Assembly: GCF_020829445.1 (NCBI RefSeq)
Contig: NZ_JAIVFV010000031.1
Coordinates: 1-53,800, forward strand
Length of the DNA stretch: 53,800 nucleotides
Source: Nostoc sp. CHAB 5836
Lineage (GTDB): Bacteria; Cyanobacteriota; Cyanobacteriia; Cyanobacteriales; Nostocaceae
Reading direction: 5' to 3'
Positions 26,120 to 34,810 of this stretch are shown here, in pieces. A model generated the notes under the pieces. The model searched no databases. It worked only from the letters and a program-made list of their open reading frames with translations, and was not told the origin of the DNA. A program made the position numbers and the translations under genes. Position 1 is the stretch's first letter. Each line of letters starts with the position of its first letter.

Positions 26120-26560
26120 TTATTTCAAATCACTATCTATAGTGCCATTATTAACTCCCTGAGCGAAAGCTGAAGGAAAAGAATTTTCAGACTGAGGGGC
26201 AAATAAGCTAATAAGATCAGAAATGAACTGTCCATAGTTGAATGTACTATTAGTGTTGTTAGTACTGATTCCCTGAGTAAAATTAAGATTGATCCCCTCA
26301 GCAGGGTCAATGCGATTATCGCCTTGAGGCAGCTTTTCACTGGTTACAAAATCATTAGTGATATCAATGGTGGAAATTGATTTCGGATTGGCAATACTGA
26401 CGAAATCATTTGAACTTCCAGGAAATTCTTGCAGTTTTTCGTTGTTGACATCAAGCTCGGGTAACCAACTGTCTACAGGTGAGGTATTAACGCCATTAGT
26501 GTTCCCTAATAAACCATCAGTAGATCCAGTCTCGTAAAGCTTACCAATTTCTTCGTTCAT
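26120..26560 (-). pseudogene. Truncated third SBBP paralogue (C-terminal tail only)
   Basis: 146 residues that align from start to end with only the last ~150 residues of paralogue 1 (IGKLYETGSTDGLLGNTNG versus AGKLYVTGFTDGLLGKTNG, then DITNDFVTSEKLPQGDNRID and the FNYGQ motif). The N-terminal domain and nearly all propeller repeats are missing. It begins with an in-frame ATG but has no convincing ribosome-binding site. Best read as a deletion remnant of a third tandem copy; a functional tail-only protein is less likely but possible, since the frame is still intact. Confidence 0.7.
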
Positions 26561-26590
26561 AGATAAATCATCTTTTTGTAAAGTCTAATT

Positions 26591-28165
26591 TTAGATGCGC
26601 TTACCGTGCTTCTTGTGTTTACTAGCAAAAGGAGAATTCTTAGTGACTTGGTTAAAAGTTGGCTGAACAAACACCAGAATCAAAAATGCCCCACCTAGCA
26701 GGGTAATACTAGCTAGAAGCACAGTTGCGTGCAGACCAGACACAAATGCATTGCTAATTGCCTGATGCATAGCTTGGGTCGAAATGTTGACTGGTAGGTC
26801 ACTTGGAACTTGAAATCCACCACGCAAAACATCAGCCATGAGGCGATCTTGAAGGTTTGAGGGTAGACCCCAAGCAGAGAGCGATCGCGCCAAATTCGAG
26901 GATAGCTGTTGGGTGAGAATTGTTCCTTGTATACCAACTCCTAACATATTGCCGAAACGATTACTAGCGTTGATGACTGCTGAGGCAATTCCCACTTTCG
27001 TGGAAGGTGCAGAACTCATACCTACTGCTGCTAAGGGTGCGAGTGTCAAGCCGCTACCAAACCCTGAAACAATCAGGCTCCACAAAATCACTCCATACTC
27101 TGTATCGACAGTGATTCGTACAAAGGAAAACGTAGCTATGCTTGCTAGGAGCAATCCTGTGGCGATCGCAAAGCGCCACCCTAAGCGAGCAGCAAACCAC
27201 CCAGAAAATATAGATGCAATTACAAAAGCTCCATTCATTGGTAGGAAGCGTAAGCCCGCCGCCGTTGCCGAGTACCCCTGCACTTGCTGGAAAAACAGGC
27301 TGAAGATAAAAAGTAAGCTGACAACAGTGAAGAATACCAAAACCTCAACGATACTGACTACAGTAAACGTTGAATTTTGAAACAAGGATAATGGTAGCAT
27401 TGGGTGGCTACTGCGGGACTCAACAAATAAAAATGTCACAAAGCTAAGTCCGGCAACTATCAACAGGAACACAATTAGTGGCGATCGCCACAGCCCAGCA
27501 TTCCCTTGAGTAAGTGCATAGGTAAGTGAAGCCAGAAAGATGACACTGAGCAGTAAACCAGGCACATCGAGACGTTGCTTGCTGGGATCCTTGCTTTCCT
27601 TAACAACACGCGAAGTCACCCAAAAAGCGATCGCGCCCAGTGGTAAGTTGAGAAAGAATACGCTCTGCCATCCCAAAGTATCCACTAGTAGTCCGCCTAG
27701 CACTGGGCCAGCAACGAGGGCGAGTCCTGACACCGCAGCCCAAATACCAAGGGCTTTAGATTTTTCCTTCGGTTCGGGAAAGGTCTCAGCAATGATCGAC
27801 AGAGAACCAGTCACTAAGGCAGCAGCTCCAATTCCTTGAAGGGTTCGCCCAGTAATCAAGATACTCAAACTGGGAGCCAGACCGCAAATTAAAGAAGCGA
27901 TCGTAAAGATGACTAGCCCTGTGAGGAAGACTCGCTTACGTCCATAAATGTCTCCTAAGGTTCCGCTTGGCAGCACTAGACTAGTGGCAGACAAACTGTA
28001 AGCGTTGAGAATCCACTGTAATCCCGACACGCTAGAGTTTAGACTTATCTGAATCTGGGGAAGTGCCAAATTGATCACAGTGTCATCGAGATTGGCCATG
28101 AAGAGGGCGAAACACATTGCCGCCAGCGTAACTGATTTAACACGATCTCGATTCATCGTTGTCAC
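26591..28165 (-). CDS. MFS exporter, DHA2 (EmrB/QacA-like) family
   Basis: 524 residues with about 14 hydrophobic segments. Family motifs: LDDTVINLALPQI (TM1, motif D1), LGDIYGRKRVFLTG (loop 2-3, motif A) and AVSGLALVAGPVLGGLLVD (antiporter motif C). These proteins expel amphipathic compounds using the proton gradient. It is the last gene of the cluster. Its GTG start at 28165 overlaps the stop of the upstream glycosyltransferase (GTGA), indicating translational coupling; an ATG at 28156 is an alternative start. The position suggests export of the cluster product and self-protection (inference). Confidence 0.9.
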   Translation of the reverse strand: MTTMNRDRVKSVTLAAMCFALFMANLDDTVINLALPQIQISLNSSVSGLQWILNAYSLSATSLVLPSGTLGDIYGRKRVFLTGLVIFTIASLICGLAPSLSILITGRTLQGIGAAALVTGSLSIIAETFPEPKEKSKALGIWAAVSGLALVAGPVLGGLLVDTLGWQSVFFLNLPLGAIAFWVTSRVVKESKDPSKQRLDVPGLLLSVIFLASLTYALTQGNAGLWRSPLIVFLLIVAGLSFVTFLFVESRSSHPMLPLSLFQNSTFTVVSIVEVLVFFTVVSLLFIFSLFFQQVQGYSATAAGLRFLPMNGAFVIASIFSGWFAARLGWRFAIATGLLLASIATFSFVRITVDTEYGVILWSLIVSGFGSGLTLAPLAAVGMSSAPSTKVGIASAVINASNRFGNMLGVGIQGTILTQQLSSNLARSLSAWGLPSNLQDRLMADVLRGGFQVPSDLPVNISTQAMHQAISNAFVSGLHATVLLASITLLGGAFLILVFVQPTFNQVTKNSPFASKHKKHGKRI

Positions 28166-29385
28166 CTCTGCTGGAGTGGTTCTGCCACTGTTTTTTGATA
28201 ATTAGTAGCGAGAATTCTCTGTAAAATATCGGGTATTTCAAATACGGCTCTATTGTTGATCGCAGTGACATTTGCACGGTAGCGGGCAAAATTTTCTGGT
28301 TGAAGAAACTGCTCAACTGCTCCATCGATATCCTGAAAACTGGGGATAACCAGACCCACCTGCTGCTGTTGAATCCACTCAGTGTTGTATTGTTCCTGCG
28401 GCATTGTCTTAGCACTGCGTTCCACAATCACTGGTAGCTTCATGACTAGTGCCTCGCTGATGCTACCGGGGCCTGGTTTACCAATCATAAAATCACAAAG
28501 ATGCATATAGTAAGGAATGTCTTTTGTAAAGGTGGTGACAAACCTCTTTTGAAGACCTTGGCTTTCACGTAAAGCTACAGCTAGTTCTTCATTGCGTCCG
28601 CAGATAAAGATCAGTTGTAGCTTTTGTTGAAAACGCTCCAGACCCTTGGCAATTTCCAGCATGACTTTGGAGCCATTACCACCGAATAACACAAGTCCAG
28701 TCAGACAGTCTGGATCTAAACCCAAGCGTTGCCTTTCTTGGGCGCGATCGCTCACAATTGGTTCATAAAAGCGAGGGTTAATTACCATTCCCGAAGTTTT
28801 GACGATCAGATCCTCCTTTACTCCTAGAGAACGAGCTTGTTCCACTGCTTTTTGGGTGCCACAAACAACATAACTTCCCGTTTCTGGTTCTATCCAATAG
28901 GCCGATGGAAAATCAGCAAAATCTATCAGAACTGTTACTAAAGGTGTGCCTGGTTTTACTCTCTGTAAACTTTCCCAGATCATTTTATTAAACAACGGCA
29001 CTACAGAAACTACTATATCTGGCTGTTCCTCGCGCCAATGTTCCTCGAATATCTTCACACCAGCATCGTGATTTAGTTTGATCAGTAGTTTATTAAAGGG
29101 CATGGTCAGATGGTGAATCCATGTCCAACCGCTTTGCATGATCTGGTTGAGAACTTGATCTGCACTAGTTCCGAATAGCCTGTAGATATCCAGTGTCTTT
29201 TGTCCTTGTGCTAAACGCTGTGCTAATACGTCTACGTCGGTAACACTAGTTTGACAGACGAGTTGTTGCTCAATGATTGAAGATATGGCATTAGAAGTGG
29301 CGATATGCCCTCCACCACTATTTCCGGTGACAACATTGATCAAAAACTTTTTTTTGGGATATGAGGGTGATTGCATTGTTTCCAT
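28162..29385 (-). CDS. MGDG-synthase-like glycosyltransferase (GT28 type), copy 2
   Basis: 407 residues from ATG 29385 (METMQSPSYPKKKF); the frame extends to 29436 but the added residues look unrelated, and no clear ribosome-binding site decides between them. The GT-B fold of the MGDG synthase/MurG group is shown by the N-terminal NVVTGNSGGGHIATSNAI and the C-terminal donor-binding motif DFMIGKPGPGSISEALVMKL, with FICGRNEEL between. Family members transfer a hexose from a UDP-sugar to a lipid acceptor. It is paralogous to the enzyme at 34811-35986. Within this cluster it likely glycosylates the lipid product. It is coupled to the exporter by a 4-base overlap. Confidence 0.88.
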   Translation of the reverse strand: METMQSPSYPKKKFLINVVTGNSGGGHIATSNAISSIIEQQLVCQTSVTDVDVLAQRLAQGQKTLDIYRLFGTSADQVLNQIMQSGWTWIHHLTMPFNKLLIKLNHDAGVKIFEEHWREEQPDIVVSVVPLFNKMIWESLQRVKPGTPLVTVLIDFADFPSAYWIEPETGSYVVCGTQKAVEQARSLGVKEDLIVKTSGMVINPRFYEPIVSDRAQERQRLGLDPDCLTGLVLFGGNGSKVMLEIAKGLERFQQKLQLIFICGRNEELAVALRESQGLQKRFVTTFTKDIPYYMHLCDFMIGKPGPGSISEALVMKLPVIVERSAKTMPQEQYNTEWIQQQQVGLVIPSFQDIDGAVEQFLQPENFARYRANVTAINNRAVFEIPDILQRILATNYQKTVAEPLQQR

Positions 29386-29427
29386 AAATACAAAATTTTT
29401 CTTAAAAACCAAACTTTTTTGGTAATA

Positions 29428-29482
29428 GACTTCCAATAAATAAATTATTCAATCTTGTGGAGTATTTTTTAAATTGGAAGTC
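29428..29482. repeat. Family D palindromic repeat, short copy
   Basis: 55 bp with perfect 10-bp terminal inverted repeats GACTTCCAAT and ATTGGAAGTC. It overlaps the longer possible start of the glycosyltransferase frame, which favours the downstream start at 29385. Confidence 0.8.
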
Positions 29483-29792
29483 CACCTAACCGCTCAATAA
29501 TCCGGGGTAAATCCCTCAGGGACAAGGCTCAAATTGCCTAAAATCGTTCCTGATCTGGTAAGTAAGTTGGCGCAAATAAAGCTAACTAGCTAAGGCTGTC
29601 ATTTGTCCTTTGTCGTTGGTCATTAGTAAAGGTTTTAAGCTTATTTACGTTTTGTAACATACTTAACTTTTTTCGCACCAACGTACTTAGTTCGCCACGA
29701 TTTATTGAGCGGATACCTTTTTAGTGACAATGCTGTGCCAATTCTATTGGGCTGAGTTCTTTAGCGACTCCATAAGGAAGGCGATCGCTAGA
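29437..29792. other. Intergenic region within the cluster, repeats only
   Basis: Occupied by part of a family D repeat and family A copy A7 (29559-29689). No gene seen. A promoter for the downstream glycosyltransferase-MFS pair could lie here. Confidence 0.5.
29559..29689 (-). repeat. MITE-like family A, full copy A7
   Basis: 131 bp from TAAGTAAGTTGGCGCAAATA to TTCGCACCAACGTACTTA with conserved core ATTTACGTTTTGTAACATAC and heptamers. Both terminal inverted repeats are present. Confidence 0.9.
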
Positions 29793-30713
29793 TTAAGTTC
29801 TTTTGCGGAACATGATGCTCATCCCAGAATGGAAACTCAGCCAATAACCGAAAATAGCGTAGAAGAGGAATTTATAAGAGGACAACGCTTTTCCTAGTTT
29901 CAACGGCTCAACAAAAACGTCTGGTGAGTTGTCAAAGAGGCTCATGTAAACGTTATAAACTCGATTATTGAAACCGAACCAGGGTGTATCATCATATTTT
30001 CGGTCAAAGAAATCTACAGGCTCCCATTCCTGATATCTCCCTAATGATTCGAGGGTTTCACGCGTGTATACATGAAGGTGGTAGGGGATATGCATACAGT
30101 TAAAGTGATCGGGTAAGTCGGGTCGCGTGAGGTCGATATTAGCGGCGTTAGGTGTACTGATTAGAATGTAACCACCAGGGGACAGCATATTGTTTAACTT
30201 AGTTAATAGATCATTAGGATCTTCAACATGTTCAATGACATCTTGGAGCGAGATGTAATCAAATGGTCTACGCTGGAGGGTTGTTGGATCCCCAAAGCCG
30301 TCCTCTGGCCCATAAGGGTCATATCCATAGGAATTGGCAAAACCACGTTCTTGCAGATATTCTACAAACAGACCGTTAGCACCACAGCCATAATCGAGCA
30401 ACGAGTGAGTCTTGGAAAACCCATGCTTCGTCAACTGGCGGTACAGATTGCCATAGATAAATCGATATGACCATGTGAGTGTTGCCTTAGCAGTCGGGTA
30501 TTGGGCGTAGTAGTGGTCAAGCTCTACGACATCTAAACAATGTATCGTCTTGCAATCGGGACAACGCCAAACCTGAAACTTTTCGCCTATAAAGGCTCTG
30601 ACACTACAAGGAAACGTAGAAAATGCAGATTCATCATTCGGATTGACGCGATAATTGCAAATGGAACAGTCAAGGCGTTGCTTAGTTGTACTAACGAGTT
30701 GTTGTTGCGTCAT
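29793..30713 (-). CDS. SAM-dependent class I methyltransferase with zinc-ribbon-like N-terminus
   Basis: 306 residues. The N-terminus has two cysteine pairs (CSIC near 16-19 and CPDC near 52-55) resembling a zinc knuckle, as in sugar- and lipid-modifying methyltransferases of the Methyltransf_23 type. SAM motif I is SLLDYGCGANGLFVEYL (about residues 99-115); the post-I acidic region YGYDPYGPEDG and motif IV DYISLQDVIEHVEDP follow. The substrate is unknown; in this cluster it could O-methylate the sugar or the lipid hydroxyl. Repeats flank it on both sides. Confidence 0.87.
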   Translation of the reverse strand: MTQQQLVSTTKQRLDCSICNYRVNPNDESAFSTFPCSVRAFIGEKFQVWRCPDCKTIHCLDVVELDHYYAQYPTAKATLTWSYRFIYGNLYRQLTKHGFSKTHSLLDYGCGANGLFVEYLQERGFANSYGYDPYGPEDGFGDPTTLQRRPFDYISLQDVIEHVEDPNDLLTKLNNMLSPGGYILISTPNAANIDLTRPDLPDHFNCMHIPYHLHVYTRETLESLGRYQEWEPVDFFDRKYDDTPWFGFNNRVYNVYMSLFDNSPDVFVEPLKLGKALSSYKFLFYAIFGYWLSFHSGMSIMFRKRT

Positions 30714-30818
30714 AATCTTTTTGTGAGAAAATATTAACCATTTTTTAGTCAGAACTTGAAAGAAAGAGTTCTATGTTTTTATCCATCAGAAGTGCGATCG
30801 CATCCTTTTGGCACTTTC

Positions 30819-30941
30819 TAAGTAAGTTGGCGCGAAAAATCAAAGTATGTTACGAAACGTAAATAGGCTTAAAATCTTTACTAATGACCAATGACAAAGG
30901 ACAGCCTTAGCCAGTTAGCTTTAATTGCGCCAACCTACTTA
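30819..30941 (+). repeat. MITE-like family A, full copy A8
   Basis: 123 bp from TAAGTAAGTTGGCGCGAAAA to TTAATTGCGCCAACCTACTTA. The last three bases, read on the minus strand, are the TAA stop codon of the UDP-galactopyranose mutase gene. Confidence 0.9.
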
Positions 30942-32066
30942 CATAGAATTTGCTACTTCTTTCTCAAACAAACCAAGTGCCCGAAGCACTGCATGATCCA
31001 TGTCATAGTATTTGTAGTCTCCAAGTCGTCCAGCAAATAGTACTGTACCATTGAGTTTCTCTGCTTCTTTAAGGTATAGGCTCAGGCGATCGCGACTTTC
31101 TTCATTGAGAATAGGATAATAAGGGTCATTTTTTCCTGGTACATAAGCCTGGGGATATTCCATCACCAAGGTAGTTTTAGGAGAAGTTTGTCCTGACAAA
31201 TACTTCTGTTCAGTGATGCGAGTGATATCGTAATCGTTGGGATAATTAACTGTACCCACCTCTTGATACTGTTCTTGATCTAAAGTGTCGAATTGAAAGC
31301 GCAGACTCCGATAGGGCAATTCACCATACATATAATCAAAAAAGGTGTCAATCGGCGCAGTGCAAAGTAGTCGGTGAAACTTAACATCTTTGATAATTTC
31401 GCGGTAATCTGCGTTTAACATTACCTTAATATTGGGATGAGCCAGCATTCGCCGGAACATTTCTGTATAGCCCAGCTTAGGCATAGCCTGATAGGGGTCT
31501 TGAAAGTAACGGTCATCCCGGCTGATATAAACTGGAACACGTCCCGTTACTCCCTTATCCAGATCCTCTGGTTTCATTCCCCACTGCTTGATTGTGTAAC
31601 GGAGAAAAACATTTTCATAAATGTAATCAGCTAAAAAGCTGAGATCACCACTAGCACTCTCCCGCAGTTTCAAAATGGGTACTTTTACTCCAAAACCGAA
31701 GTTTTCTAGAAGCAAATTCTCCAGCTTCTCTGCATATTTTTCAGGAAAAAGTGCATGGAGAGAATTGAGATTAAAAGGAATAGGGACTTTCTTGCCCTCC
31801 AAGACTCCCAGTACATGATGATAGTAATGCCTCCATTCTGTAAATTGAGAGAGATAATCCCATACTTTCTTAGACTTAGTATGAAAGATATGAGGCCCAT
31901 ATTTATGAACAAGAATGCCATGCTCGTTGTAATAATCGTAGGCATTACCCCCAATGTGGTCTCGCTGCTCTACAATCAGCACCCTCTGTCCAAGCTGAGT
32001 TGCTAGCCGTTCAGCCATTACACAGCCTGAGTATCCCGCTCCTATAATTAGCCAATCAAATAGCAT
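30939..32066 (-). CDS. glf: UDP-galactopyranose mutase
   Basis: 375 residues, the typical bacterial Glf length. It interconverts UDP-galactopyranose and UDP-galactofuranose using reduced FAD. Signatures: N-terminal Rossmann motif IIGAGYSGCVMAERLA, FAD/substrate segment NAYDYYNEHGILVHKYGPHIFHT, FLRYTIKQWG and a C-terminal LAGRLGDYKYYDMDHAV-type motif. Its presence inside a PKS/glycosyltransferase cluster suggests that galactofuranose is attached to the product, which is uncommon for cyanobacterial metabolites. The stop codon lies within a family A repeat end. Supplying cell-surface polysaccharide instead is a possible alternative, but no polysaccharide genes are adjacent. Confidence 0.94.
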   Translation of the reverse strand: MLFDWLIIGAGYSGCVMAERLATQLGQRVLIVEQRDHIGGNAYDYYNEHGILVHKYGPHIFHTKSKKVWDYLSQFTEWRHYYHHVLGVLEGKKVPIPFNLNSLHALFPEKYAEKLENLLLENFGFGVKVPILKLRESASGDLSFLADYIYENVFLRYTIKQWGMKPEDLDKGVTGRVPVYISRDDRYFQDPYQAMPKLGYTEMFRRMLAHPNIKVMLNADYREIIKDVKFHRLLCTAPIDTFFDYMYGELPYRSLRFQFDTLDQEQYQEVGTVNYPNDYDITRITEQKYLSGQTSPKTTLVMEYPQAYVPGKNDPYYPILNEESRDRLSLYLKEAEKLNGTVLFAGRLGDYKYYDMDHAVLRALGLFEKEVANSM

Positions 32067-32274
32067 TTAATTTCACTCCGGTTAGTTTGTGGACAGCGCA
32101 AAAAAGGATATGATATTTTTGTTTCATCTATGAGATTTTCCTGTTGAATTCAAATTAAAATCCGAGTTCAACAAAGCAATATAAAAGGATTTGATTTGTA
32201 TTTTGGTTAGGAAAAATCTGGGCTTTGATCATCAGTATGGTAATTTACTTCGATGTTTTAGCTCGTTGAATGAG

Positions 32275-33819
32275 TTATCGTAGTCTTTCAAGTAAATGCT
32301 CTCCAACCCGCAAAGCGTTAGCCATCATCGTTAAAGTTGGGTTCACAGCGCCACTAGACGGGAAAAAGCTACCATCAACAACGTACAAATTATCAATATC
32401 GTGGGTACGACAATTGAGATCGAGTACAGAAGTTTTAGGATCTTCACCAAAACGACAAGTACCGCACTGATACCCAAAGGGCATTTTTGTAGTCACATAA
32501 ATTGAAAATGAGCTAATACTGGGTGGCTGAATGGACTTTAATACTTGAATCCAACGCTTGATGAAACGATTAAATGCTTCTTCATTGTTATTTGTATATT
32601 CGAGAAAAACTTTATCATCCTTGACATGGACACGATTGTTAGGATTTGGCAAGTCTTCACCCATCAAAAACCAACCAGTAGTCCGATCTGATACTGCCTT
32701 ATATACTCCCCTGGGAAGAATTCCTTTAGGAATAAAAGGTGGTGCATTAGCGGCAGCCCTATCTTCATTGATGTCGCCGAGTGTCTGTACGTGTCCCATT
32801 GGGTAAGGAAAATCTTTCTCTCCCCAATAAAAATCGTTAACAGCAAGTGTCTTGGAATAAACTGTCGGATTAGGTTTTACAGATAAACCCACGATCGCTG
32901 CAATATTATGCTTAATATAGTTGCGTCCGACAAGATCAGAACTATTCGCTAGTCCGTTTGGGTGTTGTTCATTAGCAGATTTAAGCAATAATGCTGCTGA
33001 GTTGATTGCACCACAAGCAACAACAACTAGATCTCCAGAAAAAATTTGGCGATTACCTGCGATTTCTGCTTCCACGCCAGTAACTTCACGACCCGATGGA
33101 CTGGTATGCAAACGTAAAACTTTGGCTTCGGTGAGCAAAGTCAGATTAGGATAGACCATTCCCGGACGTACACCATTAATGTCAGCATCGGCTTTGGCGT
33201 TGACCAAACATGGAAAGCCATCACATGTGTTGCAACGAATACACGCACTTAAAAAACGATTGACTTCATTGAGTTTCACCGCTAGGGGTTGGTAAGAAGG
33301 ATGAAACCCTTTATCCTTGAGAGTAGAGCAGATTTGTTCAATGTATGGTTCATGGCTGATGGCTGGATAGGGATAGTCTTCGCTGCTTGGGGGTTCAGTC
33401 GAGTCAAGACCTCGCATACCGTGTACTTCGTAAAGCCTTTCAGCTTGAGCGTAGTAGGGGGCAAAATCTTGATACTTCAACGGCCATTCTGGAGAAATAC
33501 CATCTTTATGAGTGACTTTTTCAAAATCCCGCTCACGGAACCTGTACAATGTAGCACCGTAAAATTTGGTATTGCCGCCGACGTAATAGTATGTTGGCAC
33601 ATCCATTGGCTTACCATCCTTGTCATACCACACTTCGGAACTGCGGTAGCGACCTTTTCCATAGATTTCTTGAGAATCCCAATTGGCTTTTTCTTTAGCA
33701 AGAAAAGGGCCTCGCTCTAAAACTAAAATTTTCTTTCCACTTGGTGCCAAGGCATGTGCTAGAGTTCCACCACCTGCACCTGTACCAATAATTATCACAT
33801 CGTAATGTTGATTAACCAT
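32275..33819 (-). CDS. GMC-family FAD oxidoreductase
   Basis: 514 residues. N-terminal FAD motif YDVIIIGTGAGGGTLAHALA, GMC segment GGNTKFYGATLYRFRERDF, cysteine-rich CIRCNTCDGFPC near residues 194-205 and C-terminal NPTLTMMANALRVGEHL. GMC enzymes oxidise alcohols to aldehydes or ketones. The motif usually written H-x-x-G-T reads YQCGTCRFG here, so the histidine position expected in the active site is tyrosine; activity may be altered, or another residue may serve. Located between the second SDR and glf, it is probably a tailoring oxidase for the lipid or sugar part. Confidence 0.9.
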   Translation of the reverse strand: MVNQHYDVIIIGTGAGGGTLAHALAPSGKKILVLERGPFLAKEKANWDSQEIYGKGRYRSSEVWYDKDGKPMDVPTYYYVGGNTKFYGATLYRFRERDFEKVTHKDGISPEWPLKYQDFAPYYAQAERLYEVHGMRGLDSTEPPSSEDYPYPAISHEPYIEQICSTLKDKGFHPSYQPLAVKLNEVNRFLSACIRCNTCDGFPCLVNAKADADINGVRPGMVYPNLTLLTEAKVLRLHTSPSGREVTGVEAEIAGNRQIFSGDLVVVACGAINSAALLLKSANEQHPNGLANSSDLVGRNYIKHNIAAIVGLSVKPNPTVYSKTLAVNDFYWGEKDFPYPMGHVQTLGDINEDRAAANAPPFIPKGILPRGVYKAVSDRTTGWFLMGEDLPNPNNRVHVKDDKVFLEYTNNNEEAFNRFIKRWIQVLKSIQPPSISSFSIYVTTKMPFGYQCGTCRFGEDPKTSVLDLNCRTHDIDNLYVVDGSFFPSSGAVNPTLTMMANALRVGEHLLERLR

Positions 33820-33929
33820 TTGCTTAATTCCTAATTCTTAATTCTGAATTACACTTGCAGACTTGCTAGGGTAATTCATAATTAAGAAAGCCAGATTTAA
33901 TCTGTCTTGATTAGCAAAATTGGTGTAAC

Positions 33930-34763
33930 TTAATTTTTAACCAGATTCCTCACTTGCATTTGCGTTTCTGCACACCTTCGATTCAGTTCTAGCAAACCAG
34001 CTCGCCGAATAATTGCATCCCCAAGTTGTGGAGAAAGTTGTGAAATAGCAAAGAATATCTTAGAGGTCAGTCCATCAAGTATCACTTCTTTGTGATTGTG
34101 CTGAATCGCTTGAAGCACTACATTTGCTACTTCTGTTGGATGGGCAAGGTGGGCTACACTGGGTGCTGTTATGCCAAGAGCATGAAACATTCCAGCATCG
34201 GTAACTCCAGGACAAATTACCGAAACCCCGACATTGGTATTAGCTAATTCTTGGCGGATCGCATCTGACCACATAATTAAACCAGCTTTACTGGCTGAAT
34301 AAATGCTGTTATAAGTCGCTCCCTTTTTGCCAGCTGTAGAGGAAATATTTACAATATGACCACTATTGCACTCTAGCATACTTGGTAGTACCAAACGAGC
34401 TAACTCCATTGGTGCTAAAAGATTGGTCGTCGATATCGATTGGATATCTTCTAAGGTGTAATTCTGGAAAGGTCGGAATTTTTCTATGGCCGCATTATTG
34501 ATCAAAATATCAATGGGGCCAGCAAGTTGTTCAATCTTCTGCACTAGGGAGGGTAATTCTTCCAATCGTCTGATGTCAAAGGGAATACTTATCGCTTTAC
34601 CACCCTCAGCTTCAATCTCAGCACATATTTGCTCTAGACCTTCTTGAGAACGAGAAACGGCAACTACGGTTGCTTGCTCTTTTGCTAAAGCACGAGCAAT
34701 AAATACTCCAATCCCACCGGAAGCACCAGTCAAAAGTGCTGTTTTACCTGCTATTGTTTTCAC
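33930..34763 (-). CDS. Short-chain dehydrogenase/reductase (SDR), copy 2
   Basis: 277 residues of classical SDR type: cofactor motif TGASGGIG (residues about 14-21), NNAA (88-91), catalytic Ser in NISST and YSASK (about 155-159), then PG motif ICPG. NADP(H) preference is likely but not certain. Clearly paralogous to the SDR at 36142-37038 (shared AGPIDILINNA, GHIVNI, AGKKG, YSASKAG, RQELANT). It probably reduces or oxidises a carbonyl/hydroxyl of the chain. It is 47 bp downstream of glycosyltransferase copy 1 and 110 bp upstream of the GMC gene. Confidence 0.9.
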   Translation of the reverse strand: MKTIAGKTALLTGASGGIGVFIARALAKEQATVVAVSRSQEGLEQICAEIEAEGGKAISIPFDIRRLEELPSLVQKIEQLAGPIDILINNAAIEKFRPFQNYTLEDIQSISTTNLLAPMELARLVLPSMLECNSGHIVNISSTAGKKGATYNSIYSASKAGLIMWSDAIRQELANTNVGVSVICPGVTDAGMFHALGITAPSVAHLAHPTEVANVVLQAIQHNHKEVILDGLTSKIFFAISQLSPQLGDAIIRRAGLLELNRRCAETQMQVRNLVKN

Positions 34764-34810
34764 ATTTACCCTCCAAAAACTTTTTTATACAGCAGTCTTT
34801 TATACATCGA

